Source of the DNA: Acidovorax sp. CCYZU-2555 | GTDB lineage: Bacteria > Pseudomonadota > Gammaproteobacteria > Burkholderiales > Burkholderiaceae_C | Assembly: GCF_018413525.1 (NCBI RefSeq) | Contig: NZ_JAHCDD010000018.1 | Location: 1-64,000 of the forward strand | Direction of reading: 5' to 3' | Length of the DNA stretch: 64,000 nucleotides | In this document: piece after piece, positions 26,397-35,669 of the stretch | Layout: every line of letters starts with the position of its first letter | Numbering within the stretch: position 1 is the first letter of the stretch | Notes under the pieces: generated by a model | Told to the model about the DNA's origin: nothing | The model's input: only the letters and a program-made list of their open reading frames with translations | Databases searched by the model: none | Program-made: the position numbers and the translations under genes

Positions 26397-28172
26397 ATGC
26401 CCTTGACGCTGGAACAACTGAATCAGGCCGACCCGGCCCAGGCCCTTGCCCTGCTCGACGGCCTGTATGAACACTCGCCCTGGATTGCTGCGGCGGCGCT
26501 GGCCGAACGGCCGTTCCGCTCGCTGGACCATCTCAAGCACGCGATGGTCAAGGTGCTGGCCGATGCATCGCCGCAATCGCGCATCGACCTGATTCGCGCC
26601 CACCCCGAACTCGCGGGCAAGGCCATGGTGGCGCGCAGTCTCACGGCCGAGTCGACCAACGAACAGAACCGCGCCGGGCTCACGCAATGCTCGCTCGAGG
26701 AGTTCGCGCGCATCCAGCAGCTCAACGCCGACTACAACGCGCGCTTCGGCTTTCCATTCATTCTCGCGGTGCGCGGCCCGCGCGGCCTGGGCCTGGGCAA
26801 GCAGGAAATCATCGCCACGTTCGCGCGCCGTCTGCACAACCACCCCGACTTCGAATGCGCCGAGGCGATACGCAACATCCACCGCATCGCCGAAATCCGC
26901 CTCAACGACAAGTTCGGCCATGTGCCCACGCTGGGCAACGATGTCTGGGACTGGCAGGAATCGCTGGCCCGGCACTCGGACCCGGGCTTTGCCGAACTCG
27001 GCCAGCTCACGGTGACCTATCTCACCGACGCCCACCGCGCCTGCGCCCAGCGCATCAGCGGCTGGATGCGCGACTGCGGCTTCGATGAAGTCGCGATCGA
27101 CGCCGTCGGCAATGTCGTCGGCCGTTATCACCCCAGCGACGCCGCCGGCCGCTATCTGCTCACGGGCAGCCATTACGACACCGTGCGCAACGGCGGCAAG
27201 TACGACGGCCGCCTGGGCATCTTCGTGCCCATGGCCTGCGTGCGCGAGCTGCACCGCGCGGGCCGGCGTCTGCCGTTCGGCATCGAAGTCGTGGCCTTCG
27301 CCGAAGAGGAAGGCCAGCGCTACAAGGCCACGTTCCTGGGCTCGGGCGCGCTGATCGGCGACTTCCGCCCCGAATGGCTGGACCAGGAAGATGCCGACGG
27401 CATCACCATGCGCGCCGCGATGCAGCACGCGGGCCTGTGCCCCGACGACATTCCCGCGCTGCAGCGCGATCCTGCGCAGTACCTGGGCTTTGTCGAAGTG
27501 CATATCGAGCAGGGTCCGGTGCTCAACGAACTCGACATTCCGCTGGGCGTGGTCACGTCGATCAACGGCAGCGTGCGCTATCTGTGCGAAATGACCGGCA
27601 TGGCCAGCCATGCAGGCACCACGCCCATGAACCGCCGCCGCGACGCGGCCACGGCCGTCGCCGAGCTCGCGCTGTTCGTCGAGCAGCGCGCGGCGCGCGA
27701 TGGCGACTCGGTGGCCACGATAGGCCAGTGGCAGGTGCCCAACGGCTCGATCAACGTCGTGCCCGGCCGCTGCTGCTTCAGCCTCGACATGCGCGCGCCC
27801 ACCGACGCCCAGCGCGACGCGCTGGTCGCCGACATACTGGCCGAACTGCAGGCGATCACCGCGCGCCGCGGCCTGCGCTGCAGCAGCGAACTCGCCATGA
27901 GCGCGTGCGCCGCGCCCAGCGATCCGGTGTGGCAGCAGCGCTGGGAGAAAGCCGTCGATGCGCTGGGCCTGCCGGTGCTGCGCCTGCCCAGCGGCGCGGG
28001 CCATGACGCCATGAAGCTGCACGAAATCATGCCCCAGGCGATGCTGTTCGTGCGCGGCCTCAACGCCGGCATCAGCCACAACCCGCTGGAAAGCACCACG
28101 GCCGACGACATGCAGCTCGCGGTCGATGCCTTCACCCACGTACTGAACCAATTGAGCGACGAAGCACGATGA
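26397..28172 (+). CDS. Fusion: OHCU decarboxylase (UraD) with allantoate amidohydrolase (AllC)
   Basis: A 591-residue two-domain enzyme. Residues 1 to about 170 are OHCU decarboxylase: HPELAGK with the expected catalytic His (about residue 69) and FGFPFILAVRG. From about residue 180 it is an M20 allantoate amidohydrolase: GSHYDTVRNGGKYDGRLG, AFAEEEGQRY, VHIEQGPVL, GMASHAGTTPMNRRRDA, LPSGAGHDAM and HNPLES, so the metal and substrate residues look complete. The reading frame is continuous with no sign of a frameshift. The domains act on either side of PuuE, encoded immediately upstream: OHCU to (S)-allantoin, then allantoate to ureidoglycine. The four-base overlap (ATGA) with the next gene implies tight coupling. 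Confidence 0.92.
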   Translation: MPLTLEQLNQADPAQALALLDGLYEHSPWIAAAALAERPFRSLDHLKHAMVKVLADASPQSRIDLIRAHPELAGKAMVARSLTAESTNEQNRAGLTQCSLEEFARIQQLNADYNARFGFPFILAVRGPRGLGLGKQEIIATFARRLHNHPDFECAEAIRNIHRIAEIRLNDKFGHVPTLGNDVWDWQESLARHSDPGFAELGQLTVTYLTDAHRACAQRISGWMRDCGFDEVAIDAVGNVVGRYHPSDAAGRYLLTGSHYDTVRNGGKYDGRLGIFVPMACVRELHRAGRRLPFGIEVVAFAEEEGQRYKATFLGSGALIGDFRPEWLDQEDADGITMRAAMQHAGLCPDDIPALQRDPAQYLGFVEVHIEQGPVLNELDIPLGVVTSINGSVRYLCEMTGMASHAGTTPMNRRRDAATAVAELALFVEQRAARDGDSVATIGQWQVPNGSINVVPGRCCFSLDMRAPTDAQRDALVADILAELQAITARRGLRCSSELAMSACAAPSDPVWQQRWEKAVDALGLPVLRLPSGAGHDAMKLHEIMPQAMLFVRGLNAGISHNPLESTTADDMQLAVDAFTHVLNQLSDEAR

Positions 28173-29443
28173 GCCAAGCCACCGATTCCACCTACTGCGC
28201 ACTCGACGCCTGGATAGACGCGCATTTCGACGCCGAAGTGCGCTTCCTGCAGGCGCTGGTGCACGTGCCCACCGACACCCCGCCCGGCAACAACGCGCCG
28301 CATGCCGAACGCACTGCCACGCTGCTGCAGGACTTCGGCATGCAGGCCGAAAAGCATGCCGTGCCCACGGCCGAAGTCCAAGCCTATGGCATGGAATCGA
28401 TCACCAATCTGATCGTGCGCCGCCCCTACGGCCCCGCGGGCTCGGGCCGCACGATTGCGCTGAACGCGCATGGCGACGTCGTGCCACCGGGCGAAGGCTG
28501 GAGCCGCGACCCGTATGGCGCCGAGATCGACGAAGGCAAGCTCTACGGCCGCGCGTCGGCCGTGAGCAAGAGCGATTTCGCGAGCTTCACGTTCGCCGTG
28601 CAGGCGCTCGAAGCCGTGGCCAGGCCCACCCAGGGCGCGATCGAACTGCACTTCACCTATGACGAGGAATTCGGCGGCGAACTCGGCCCGGGCTGGCTGC
28701 TGAAGAACCAGCTGACAAAGCCTGATCTGATGATCGCCGCAGGCTTCAGCTACGAAGTCGTCACCGCGCACAACGGCTGCCTGCAGATGGAAGTCACGGT
28801 GCACGGCAAGATGGCGCATGCGGCCGTGCCGCATACCGGCGTCGACGCGCTGCAGGCGGCCGTGGCGCTGATGAACGCGCTGTACGCCGAGAACGCCAAG
28901 TACCGGCAGATCACTTCCGCCGTGCCGGGCATCTCCCACCCTTACCTCAACATCGGTCGCATCGAAGGCGGCACCAATACCAACGTCGTTCCCGGCAAGG
29001 TGCTGCTCAAGCTCGACCGGCGCATGATTCCCGAGGAAGATCCGGTGGCCGTCGAAGCCAGCATACGCGCAGTGATTGCCCAGTCCGCGGCCGACTTCAA
29101 CCAGCTGCATGACCTGCAAGGCAACGATGCGGTGCGCATCGACATCAAGCGCATCCTGCTGGCGCGCGCCATGACGCCGCTGGCCGGCAACCAGCCGCTG
29201 GTCGATGCCATCCAGCAGCACGGCGAAGCCGTGTTCGGCGAGAAGCCGCCGGCCGTGGGCACGCCGCTCTACACCGATGTGCGCCTGTATGCCGAGCAAG
29301 GCATTCCCGGCGTGATCTACGGCGCCGGCCCGCGCACGGTGCTCGAATCGCACGCCAAGCGCGCCGACGAACGCCTTGACCTCGAAGACCTGCGCCGCGC
29401 GACCAAGGTCATCGCGCGCAGCCTGCACGATCTGCTTGGCTGA
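28169..29443 (+). CDS. M20-family metallohydrolase (ArgE/DapE-like), candidate ureidoglycolate step
   Basis: A 424-residue M20 amidohydrolase. The first metal site is clear (LNAHGDVVPPGEGW), as are YDEEFGGELGPG and the dimerisation-domain His in HGKMAHAAVPH. In the stretch GRASAVSKSD the position that normally carries the bridging metal Asp (GRGxxDxKG in DapE/ArgE) is Val. I recall a subfamily with the GRxxAVSKSD pattern, so this looks like a family variant rather than damage. It overlaps the UraD-AllC gene by four bases, so it likely acts in the same pathway. No known ureidoglycolate lyase or amidohydrolase is otherwise visible, which makes that reaction a candidate. A strong terminator follows. 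Confidence 0.85.
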   Translation: MSQATDSTYCALDAWIDAHFDAEVRFLQALVHVPTDTPPGNNAPHAERTATLLQDFGMQAEKHAVPTAEVQAYGMESITNLIVRRPYGPAGSGRTIALNAHGDVVPPGEGWSRDPYGAEIDEGKLYGRASAVSKSDFASFTFAVQALEAVARPTQGAIELHFTYDEEFGGELGPGWLLKNQLTKPDLMIAAGFSYEVVTAHNGCLQMEVTVHGKMAHAAVPHTGVDALQAAVALMNALYAENAKYRQITSAVPGISHPYLNIGRIEGGTNTNVVPGKVLLKLDRRMIPEEDPVAVEASIRAVIAQSAADFNQLHDLQGNDAVRIDIKRILLARAMTPLAGNQPLVDAIQQHGEAVFGEKPPAVGTPLYTDVRLYAEQGIPGVIYGAGPRTVLESHAKRADERLDLEDLRRATKVIARSLHDLLG

Positions 29444-29463
29444 GCCCCACCCTGCCCCGTTCC

Positions 29464-29489
29464 AGGCCCTGTTTTCACAGGGCCTTTTT
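29464..29489 (+). terminator. Rho-independent terminator of the puuE operon
   Basis: A perfect 9-bp stem, AGGCCCTGT / ACAGGGCCT, with loop TTTC is followed by a T-run. It lies 20 bp after the M20 hydrolase stop and separates it from the NCS2 permease gene, which therefore needs its own promoter. Confidence 0.9.
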
Positions 29490-29551
29490 CTTGTGTCATT
29501 CAAGCGCCGATTAGGGTAATCGCCATCCAAATGCGCGGGGTCTTGCGGTTC

Positions 29552-29575
29552 AATCTGTATACACATTCTGTATGG
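29552..29575. promoter_or_regulatory. GntR operator candidate upstream of the NCS2 permease
   Basis: The perfect palindrome TGTATACA is at 29556-29563, followed by a half-match (CTGTATGG) at 29569-29576. It lies about 60 bp before the permease start and matches the core of the operator at 24706-24715. It supports regulation of the permease by the GntR protein. Confidence 0.6.
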
Positions 29576-29623
29576 AAATTGAACCCGGCGCAGCAGCTTT
29601 CGCTGCCTGTGCAAAGGACCCCC

Positions 29624-31111
29624 ATGGAAACTGCGATTCACCCCGTCGACGAGAAACTTCCCATGGGCCGTCTCACGGCCCTGGGCCTGCAGCATGTGCT
29701 GGTGATGTATGCCGGCGCCGTCGCCGTGCCGCTGATCATCGGCCGCGCGCTGAACCTGCCTGCGGAACAGGTGGCGATGCTGATTTCAGCCGACCTGTTC
29801 TGCTGCGGTCTGATCACGCTGATCCAGGCCATGGGCGCGACGCAATGGTTCGGCATACGGCTGCCGGTGATGATGGGTGTGACGTTCGCGAGCGTCGCGC
29901 CCATGGTGTCGATGGCGCAGAGCACCTCGGGGCCTGCGGGAGCCGGGCTGATCTTCGGCTCGGTCATAGGCGCGGGCGTGGTGTCGCTGCTGCTGGCGCC
30001 GGCCATCAGCCGCATGCTGCGCTTTTTCCCGCCCGTGGTGACCGGCACCATTATTCTGGTCATTGGCATCAGCCTGATGCGCGTGGGCATCAACTGGATT
30101 TTCGGCAACCCCGTGGGCCCGACCGCGCCCAGCGTGCCCAACCCCGAACACATCAAGTGGCTGGCCGAAGCCCAGGCCGCGGCCGGCGCGCCCGGCAGTT
30201 CGCTGCAGCCCGTGCCCAAGGGCCTGTCGGTCGTTCCCACGCTGCCCAACCCGCGCTACGGCGACCTGACCGGCGTGGGCATTTCCGCGCTGGTGCTGGT
30301 GTCCATTTTGCTGATCGCGCGCTTCGGCAAGGGCTTCATCGCCAACATCTCGGTGCTGCTGGGCATCGTGATCGGCGGCGTTGCCACCACGCTGATGGGC
30401 CTGATGGACTTCCACAAGGTGGCCGAGGCCCAATGGTTCAACATCGTGCTGCCGTTCGAGATAGCACTGCCGGTGTTCGACCCGATGCTGATACTGACCA
30501 TGTCCCTTGTGATGATCGTGGTGATGATCGAGTCCACGGGCATGTTCCTCGCGCTGGGTGAAATGACCGGGCGCAAGATCAGCCAGGACGACCTCACGCG
30601 CGGCCTGCGCACCGACGGCCTGGGCACGCTGATCGGCGGCATCTTCAACACCTTCCCCTACACCAGCTTCTCGCAGAACGTGGGTCTGGTGGCCGTCACC
30701 GGCGTCAAGAGCCGCTGGGTCTGCGTGGCTGGCGGCGTGATCCTGGTGGTGCTGGGCCTGCTGCCCAAGATGGCCGCGCTGATCGAGTCCCTGCCCACCG
30801 TGGTGCTGGGCGGCGCGGGACTGGTGATGTTCGGCATGGTGGCCTCCACCGGAATCCGCATTCTGAGCAATGTCGATTTCCAGAAGAACCGCAACAACGC
30901 CATGATCGTCGCGGTGTCGATCGGCGTCGGCATGGTGCCGCTGGTCGCGCCCAATTTCCGCCAATGGATGCCGCATGCCATCCATCCGCTCATTGAATCC
31001 GGTATCCTGCTGGCCTCACTTGCCGCTGTGGCATTGAACATTTTCTTTAACGGAACGCGCGGCGACACTGCCGACGTTGTGCGAGCTGCCCGCCAAGCCG
31101 ACGCCCACTGA
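29624..31111 (+). CDS. NCS2-family xanthine/urate permease
   Basis: A 495-residue inner-membrane symporter of the nucleobase-cation symporter-2 family with about twelve to fourteen membrane segments. Family motifs include GLQHVLVMYAGAVAVPLI near the N terminus, FNTFPYTSFSQNVGLVAVTG with the conserved QNVG, and VLGGAGLVMFGMV. The specificity is xanthine or urate by family and context. The ATG at 29624 has AAGGA upstream. An operator candidate at 29556 links it to the GntR regulon. A GC-rich stretch of about 170 bp separates it from maeB and shows only weak hairpins. Confidence 0.9.
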   Translation: METAIHPVDEKLPMGRLTALGLQHVLVMYAGAVAVPLIIGRALNLPAEQVAMLISADLFCCGLITLIQAMGATQWFGIRLPVMMGVTFASVAPMVSMAQSTSGPAGAGLIFGSVIGAGVVSLLLAPAISRMLRFFPPVVTGTIILVIGISLMRVGINWIFGNPVGPTAPSVPNPEHIKWLAEAQAAAGAPGSSLQPVPKGLSVVPTLPNPRYGDLTGVGISALVLVSILLIARFGKGFIANISVLLGIVIGGVATTLMGLMDFHKVAEAQWFNIVLPFEIALPVFDPMLILTMSLVMIVVMIESTGMFLALGEMTGRKISQDDLTRGLRTDGLGTLIGGIFNTFPYTSFSQNVGLVAVTGVKSRWVCVAGGVILVVLGLLPKMAALIESLPTVVLGGAGLVMFGMVASTGIRILSNVDFQKNRNNAMIVAVSIGVGMVPLVAPNFRQWMPHAIHPLIESGILLASLAAVALNIFFNGTRGDTADVVRAARQADAH

Positions 31112-31280
31112 GCGACGCACAGGCCCGCAGCTGCCGCCGGCTACCGCCGGCCCTCCTCCCCCCTGCCACAAGGCTCGGGGGATTTGTTTTCCCTGCCAGT
31201 GGGACATGGTCATCTAGGCCATGGACCGCGCTGCCATCAGGTAAGCTAGCAGTAAGCCATTTGTTGTCGAGAATTTTCGT

Positions 31281-33581
31281 ATGACCCAGAACCTGTCCAC
31301 TGCCGAACAAGCCCTGCGCGAAGCTGCGCGCGAATACCACCGCAGCCCCAACAAGGGCAAGATTTCGGTCACCCCGACCAAGCCGCTGTCCAACCAGCGC
31401 GATCTGTCGCTGGCCTACTCGCCCGGCGTCGCCTACCCCTGCCTCGACATCCAGGCCGATCCCACGCTGGCGGCCGAGTACACCGCGCGCGGCAACCTGG
31501 TCGGCGTGATCACCAACGGCACGGCCGTGCTGGGTCTGGGCGACATCGGCCCGCTGGCCAGCAAGCCGGTGATGGAGGGCAAGGGCTGCCTGTTCAAGAA
31601 GTTCGCCGGCGTCGACGTGTTCGACATCGAACTCGCCGAACGCGATCCCGACAAGCTGATCGACATCATTGCCGCGCTCGAGCCCACGCTCGGCGGCATC
31701 AACCTCGAGGACATCAAGGCCCCCGAGTGCTTCTACATCGAGCAGGAGCTGTCCAAGCGCATGAACATTCCGGTGTTCCATGACGACCAGCACGGCACGG
31801 CCATCATCTCCAGCGCCGCGCTGCTCAACGGCCTGGAGCTGGTGGGCAAGGAAATCGACAAGGTGAAGATCGCCGTGTCGGGCGCGGGCGCCGCGGCGAT
31901 CGCCTGCGTCAACGTGATGGTGGGTCTGGGCGTGAAGCGTGAAAACGTGTTCATGTGCGACTCCAAGGGCCTGATCTATGAAGGCCGCCCCGGCGGCTTC
32001 GACGCGTCCAAGGCGCAGTACGCGCAAAAGACCGAAGGCCGCACGCTGGCCGACGCGGTCAATGCGGCCGACGTGTTCCTGGGCTGCTCGGCACCTGGCG
32101 TGCTCACGGCCGAGATGGTCAAGACCATGGCCGACAAGCCAATCATTCTGGCGCTGGCCAACCCCGAGCCTGAAATCCGCCCCGAGCTGGCCAAGGCCAT
32201 CCGCCCCGACTGCATCATCGCCACCGGCCGTTCGGATTACCCGAACCAGGTGAACAACGTGCTGTGCTTCCCCTACATCTTCCGCGGCGCGCTCGATTGC
32301 GGCGCGACCAAGATCACCGAGGAAATGAAGCTGGCCTGCGTGCGCGAAATCGCCAACCTGGCCAAGGCCGAGATGAGCGACGAAGTCGCCGCCGCCTACC
32401 AGGGCAAGGAACTGTCGTTCGGCCCCGACTACATCATTCCCACGCCGTTCGACGTGCGCTTGATCCTGCGCATCGCACCCGCCGTGGCACGCGCCGCCGA
32501 AGCTTCGGGTGTCGCCACGCGCCCCATCGCCGACTACGACGCCTACCGCGAAAGCCTGTCGCGCTTCGTCTACTCGACCAGCATGTTCATGCGCCCGGTG
32601 TTTGCCGCGGCCAAGCAGAACCTGCAACGTGTTGCCTACGCCGAAGGTGAAGACGAGCGCGTTCTGCGCGCCGTGCAGGTCGCCGTCGACGACGGCCTGG
32701 CCAAGCCCATCCTGATCGGCCGCCCCGCAGTGATCGCCACGCGCATCGCCAAGGCCGGCCTGCGCCTGCAGCCGGGCAAGGATGTCGAGATCTGCGACCC
32801 CGAAGACGACCCGCGCTTTCGCCAGTACTGGGAAACGTATCACAAGCTGATGGGCCGCAACGGCGTCACGCCCGAGAACGCCAAGGTGGCCGTGCGTCGC
32901 TCGAACACGCTGATCGCCGCGCTGATGGTGCATCTGGGTGATGCCGACGCGATGCTGTGCGGCCTGGTGGGCCGCTTCGACAGCCACCTCGAGCACATCG
33001 AGAAGGTGCTGGGCCTGAAAGATGGCGCTCCTGGTTTCGCCACCGTGAACGCGCTGATGCTCGAAAGCCGCACGCTGTTCATCGCCGACACCTACATCAA
33101 CGACAACCCCGACGCCGACCTGCTGGCCAGCATTGCGCAGATGGCGGCCGAGGAAGTGCAGCGCTTCGGCCTGCCGCCCAAGGTGGCGTTCCTGTCGCAC
33201 TCGAACTACGGTTCGTCGACACGCCCCTCGGCGCTGAAGATGCGCGCCGCGCGCGAGCAGTTCGCCAAGAACGTGCCGCACATCGAATGCGACGGCGAAA
33301 TGCACGGCGATGCCGCGCTGTCGCCCGAAGTGCGCGCCCGCGCGCTGCTGGAAAGCTCGCTCGACGGCGAAGCCAATGTGCTGATTTGCCCGAATCTCGA
33401 CGCCGCGAACATCCTGTTCAACGTGCTCAAGACCACGGCCGCGCACGGCACGACCATCGGCCCGATGCTGCTGGGCAGCGCCGCCGCCGCCCATGTGCTG
33501 ACGCCTTCGAGCACCGTGCGCCGCGTCGTCAACATGACCGCGCTGGCCGCGGCCCAGGCCCAGACGCTGCACGCCGCCTGA
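31281..33581 (+). CDS. maeB: NADP-dependent malic enzyme with phosphotransacetylase-like domain
   Basis: A 766-residue two-domain protein of the MaeB type. The N-terminal half is malic enzyme: [24 protein letters not shown], and a nucleotide-binding GAGAAAIA. The C-terminal part from about residue 440 resembles phosphotransacetylase but in MaeB acts as a regulatory domain. It makes pyruvate, CO2 and NADPH from malate. It lies among nitrogen-scavenging genes with its own terminator and no sign of co-regulation, so it is likely an unrelated core metabolic gene. Confidence 0.95.
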   Translation: MTQNLSTAEQALREAAREYHRSPNKGKISVTPTKPLSNQRDLSLAYSPGVAYPCLDIQADPTLAAEYTARGNLVGVITNGTAVLGLGDIGPLASKPVMEGKGCLFKKFAGVDVFDIELAERDPDKLIDIIAALEPTLGGINLEDIKAPECFYIEQELSKRMNIPVFHDDQHGTAIISSAALLNGLELVGKEIDKVKIAVSGAGAAAIACVNVMVGLGVKRENVFMCDSKGLIYEGRPGGFDASKAQYAQKTEGRTLADAVNAADVFLGCSAPGVLTAEMVKTMADKPIILALANPEPEIRPELAKAIRPDCIIATGRSDYPNQVNNVLCFPYIFRGALDCGATKITEEMKLACVREIANLAKAEMSDEVAAAYQGKELSFGPDYIIPTPFDVRLILRIAPAVARAAEASGVATRPIADYDAYRESLSRFVYSTSMFMRPVFAAAKQNLQRVAYAEGEDERVLRAVQVAVDDGLAKPILIGRPAVIATRIAKAGLRLQPGKDVEICDPEDDPRFRQYWETYHKLMGRNGVTPENAKVAVRRSNTLIAALMVHLGDADAMLCGLVGRFDSHLEHIEKVLGLKDGAPGFATVNALMLESRTLFIADTYINDNPDADLLASIAQMAAEEVQRFGLPPKVAFLSHSNYGSSTRPSALKMRAAREQFAKNVPHIECDGEMHGDAALSPEVRARALLESSLDGEANVLICPNLDAANILFNVLKTTAAHGTTIGPMLLGSAAAAHVLTPSSTVRRVVNMTALAAAQAQTLHAA

Positions 33582-33612
33582 AGCTGCACCCTGCGCTGGC
33601 AGGGTCTGCGCT

Positions 33613-33640
33613 AAAAGCACGCTTTCGGGCGTGCTTTTTT
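33613..33640 (+). terminator. Rho-independent terminator after maeB
   Basis: An 8-bp stem AAGCACGC / GCGTGCTT with a 6-nt loop is followed by TTTT, with A residues on the other side, so it can also serve the convergent flavin reductase gene that ends at 33649. Confidence 0.9.
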
Positions 33641-33648
33641 ATGCCCGT

Positions 33649-34290
33649 CTAGATCTCATCGATCGCGGTACTGGCCTGCGCGGTCTGGGCAGCGTCGCCG
33701 GTGATCGCAAAGCGATCGCGGCAAGTCACATAGAAGCTCGCGCCGAAACGGCCCACGGGAAAGTAGTCCTGCAGCGACACGCGCCACTTCTCGGTGTCTA
33801 CCAGGCCGTCGCGCACCGCGAGCCAGACCACGCGGCCTATGAACACATAGCGGCTTTCGGTTTCCATCACCTCGTGCAGCACGCACTCGAAGGCGACGGG
33901 AGCCTGGGCGATGCGCGGCGGCTGCACGCGCTGCGACGGCAAGGTATCGAGCCCCGCATGCACCAATTCGCTCTGCGTGACCGGCAGGCGGTCACCACAG
34001 CGGTGCATGGCTTCGGCAATCGCTTCGTCGGCGATATGCACCACGAATTCGCGCATGCGCAGAATGTGCGCGGCGGTGTCCTTGAGGTGGCCGTCGCTGA
34101 GCTTGTTGATGCTCACCATCACGATGGGCGGGTCCTCGCCCACCATGTTGAACATGCTGAACGGCGCGGCGTTCACCGTGCCATCTTCGGCCAGCGTGGT
34201 GATCAGCGCGATTGGGCGCGGCACGATCAGGCTGGCCATCAGCTTGTAGCGCGCATAGCTGTCTATCTGGGTGAAATCGATCTCGGTCAT
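33649..34290 (-). CDS. Flavin reductase-like FMN-binding protein
   Basis: A 213-residue protein of the flavin reductase-like domain family, with the FMN-binding stretch VPRPIALITTLAEDGTVNAAPFSMFNMVGEDPP near the N terminus. Such proteins reduce flavin with NAD(P)H or bind FMN for an oxygenase. The ATG at 34290 follows GAAGG; the reading to 34359 has no support. It diverges from the second importer, and TTGCATACAA at 34323-34332, 33 bp before its start, resembles the GntR operator. A role as electron donor for the Rieske oxygenase at 1126-2118 is possible but only a guess. Confidence 0.85.
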   Translation of the reverse strand: MTEIDFTQIDSYARYKLMASLIVPRPIALITTLAEDGTVNAAPFSMFNMVGEDPPIVMVSINKLSDGHLKDTAAHILRMREFVVHIADEAIAEAMHRCGDRLPVTQSELVHAGLDTLPSQRVQPPRIAQAPVAFECVLHEVMETESRYVFIGRVVWLAVRDGLVDTEKWRVSLQDYFPVGRFGASFYVTCRDRFAITGDAAQTAQASTAIDEI

Positions 34291-34607
34291 TACGGGCCTT
34301 CGGGAATGTCGGGGGCGCGCGCTTGCATACAAGCGCGGGAATTGAACAGATTTTCGCAATAAGCATGCCGAGGAACATGGCGCCCCCTCATGTTTTGCCT
34401 AGGGGCGGGCAAACAGTGCGGCCGGCAGCACGCACCAACTCGGCGCACAACGACGCCCCAGTAAGTGTATGCAAGCACTGTATGCAACTTTTGTCGCACC
34501 GCATCGGTGCACACCGGGCCCTGCAGCAATGCGCAGCGGCGTTTGCAAGCTGGCATTGTTTTTGCGCTGTCATGGTTATTAACTGCCCACTCCTTTCAAG
34601 GATCACC
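34291..34607. promoter_or_regulatory. Divergent promoter region with several operator candidates
   Basis: This 317-bp gap has no convincing gene. It contains TTGCATACAA at 34323-34332 and two TGTATGCAA-type sites at 34466-34474 and 34480-34488, all close to the GntR palindrome. CGGTG-CA-CACCG at 34505-34516 is a perfect inverted repeat. A sigma-54-like element is at 34551-34565. The arrangement suggests purine and nitrogen control of the importer. Confidence 0.55.
34551..34565 (+). promoter_or_regulatory. Sigma-54-like promoter candidate before the second importer
   Basis: TGGCATTGTTTTTGC keeps the invariant GG and GC of the -24/-12 elements at the correct spacing, with TTTTTGC at -12 and two differences from the TGGCACG consensus. 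The -12 GC lies 44 nt before the ATG at 34608, close to the spacing seen at ureA and ureD. Confidence 0.5.
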
Positions 34608-35633
34608 ATGCAAAAGCGTTTCTTCCTGAAGGCCAGCGCGGCCGCCCTCGCCCTTTCCTGCGTTGCCGCCCATGCGGCCGACACGCCGATCAAGTTCCAG
34701 CTCGACTGGCGCTTCGAAGGCCCGGCGGCGTTCTTCCTCCAGCCGGTGGCCAAGGGCCACTTCAAGGCCGAAGGTCTGGACGTGCAGGTCGATGCGGGCA
34801 GCGGTTCGGGAGGAGCGGTGCAGCGCGTGGCTTCGGGCACCTATGACATGGGCTTTGCCGATCTGGCCGCGGTGATGGAGTTCCACGCGAACAACCCCGA
34901 TGCGCCCAACAAACCCGTGGCCGTGATGGTGGTCTACAACAACACGCCGTCGTCGGTGATGGCGCTGAAGAAAAGCGGTATCAAGACCGCCGCCGATCTG
35001 ACGGGCAAGAAGCTGGGCGCGCCGGTGTTCGACGCCGGGCGCAAGGCCTTCCCGATCTTCGCCGCCGCCAACAAGGTGGGCAACGTGGCCTGGACTTCCA
35101 TGGACCCGCCGCTGCGCGAAACCATGCTGGTGCGCGGTGACATCGACGCGATCACCGGCTTCACCTTCACCTCGCTGCTCAACCTCGAAGCGCGTGGCGT
35201 CAAGGCCCAGGACGTGGTGGTGCTGCAGTACGCCGACTACGGCGTGAAGATGTACGGCAACGTGATCATCGCCAGCAGCAAGCTGATTCAGGAGAACCCC
35301 GAAGCCGTGCGCAAGTTCCTGCGCGCCTTCACCAAGGGCGCGAAGGAAGTCATCGCCAAGCCCGCCGACGCGATCACCGCCGTCAAGGCGCGTGACGGCA
35401 TCGTCAACGTGCCGCTGGAAACGCGCCGCCTGCAACTGGCGATCGACACCGTCGTCAACAGCCCCGACGCGCGCGCCGAAGGCTTCGGCCAGATCAACGC
35501 CGCGCGCCTGTCGCTGATGGCCTCGCAGGTCTCGGACGTCTACGCGACCAAGCAGCGCGTGCCCACGGCCACGGTGTGGAACGGCAGCTTCCTGCCGACC
35601 GCCGCCGCGCTCGACATCCTGCCGCGCAAGTAA
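34608..35633 (+). CDS. ABC transporter substrate-binding protein, SsuA/THI5-like (copy 1)
   Basis: A 341-residue periplasmic binding protein with a signal peptide ending near AAHAAD. The mature part (IKFQLDWRFEGPAAFFLQPV, GSGGAVQRVASGTYDMGFAD, KSGIKTAADLTGKKLGAPVF) belongs to the NMT1/THI5/SsuA family, whose members bind sulfonates, taurine, pyrimidines or related small rings. The start at 34608 has AAGGA upstream. The gene is followed by a close paralogue, an ATPase, a permease and a base deaminase; with the purine-type operator upstream this points to a nucleobase or pyrimidine-like ligand. Confidence 0.9.
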   Translation: MQKRFFLKASAAALALSCVAAHAADTPIKFQLDWRFEGPAAFFLQPVAKGHFKAEGLDVQVDAGSGSGGAVQRVASGTYDMGFADLAAVMEFHANNPDAPNKPVAVMVVYNNTPSSVMALKKSGIKTAADLTGKKLGAPVFDAGRKAFPIFAAANKVGNVAWTSMDPPLRETMLVRGDIDAITGFTFTSLLNLEARGVKAQDVVVLQYADYGVKMYGNVIIASSKLIQENPEAVRKFLRAFTKGAKEVIAKPADAITAVKARDGIVNVPLETRRLQLAIDTVVNSPDARAEGFGQINAARLSLMASQVSDVYATKQRVPTATVWNGSFLPTAAALDILPRK

Positions 35634-35669
35634 GCCGCGCGCGCCGCCCCACCTCACCAGGAAACTCCA

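Noticed and set aside
26397-28172. UraD-AllC fusion as a frameshift artefact
   Set aside because: The linker is in frame, both domains are complete, and no stop or start pair separates them.
28169-29443. Reading the M20 hydrolase as a pseudogene because of the Val at the bridging Asp position
   Set aside because: Frame, length and the other catalytic motifs are intact, and I recall a subfamily with the same AVSKSD pattern.
31047-33620. 857-codon minus-strand frame opposite maeB
   Set aside because: Complement of a strongly coding malic enzyme gene; no recognisable motif and typical shadow composition.
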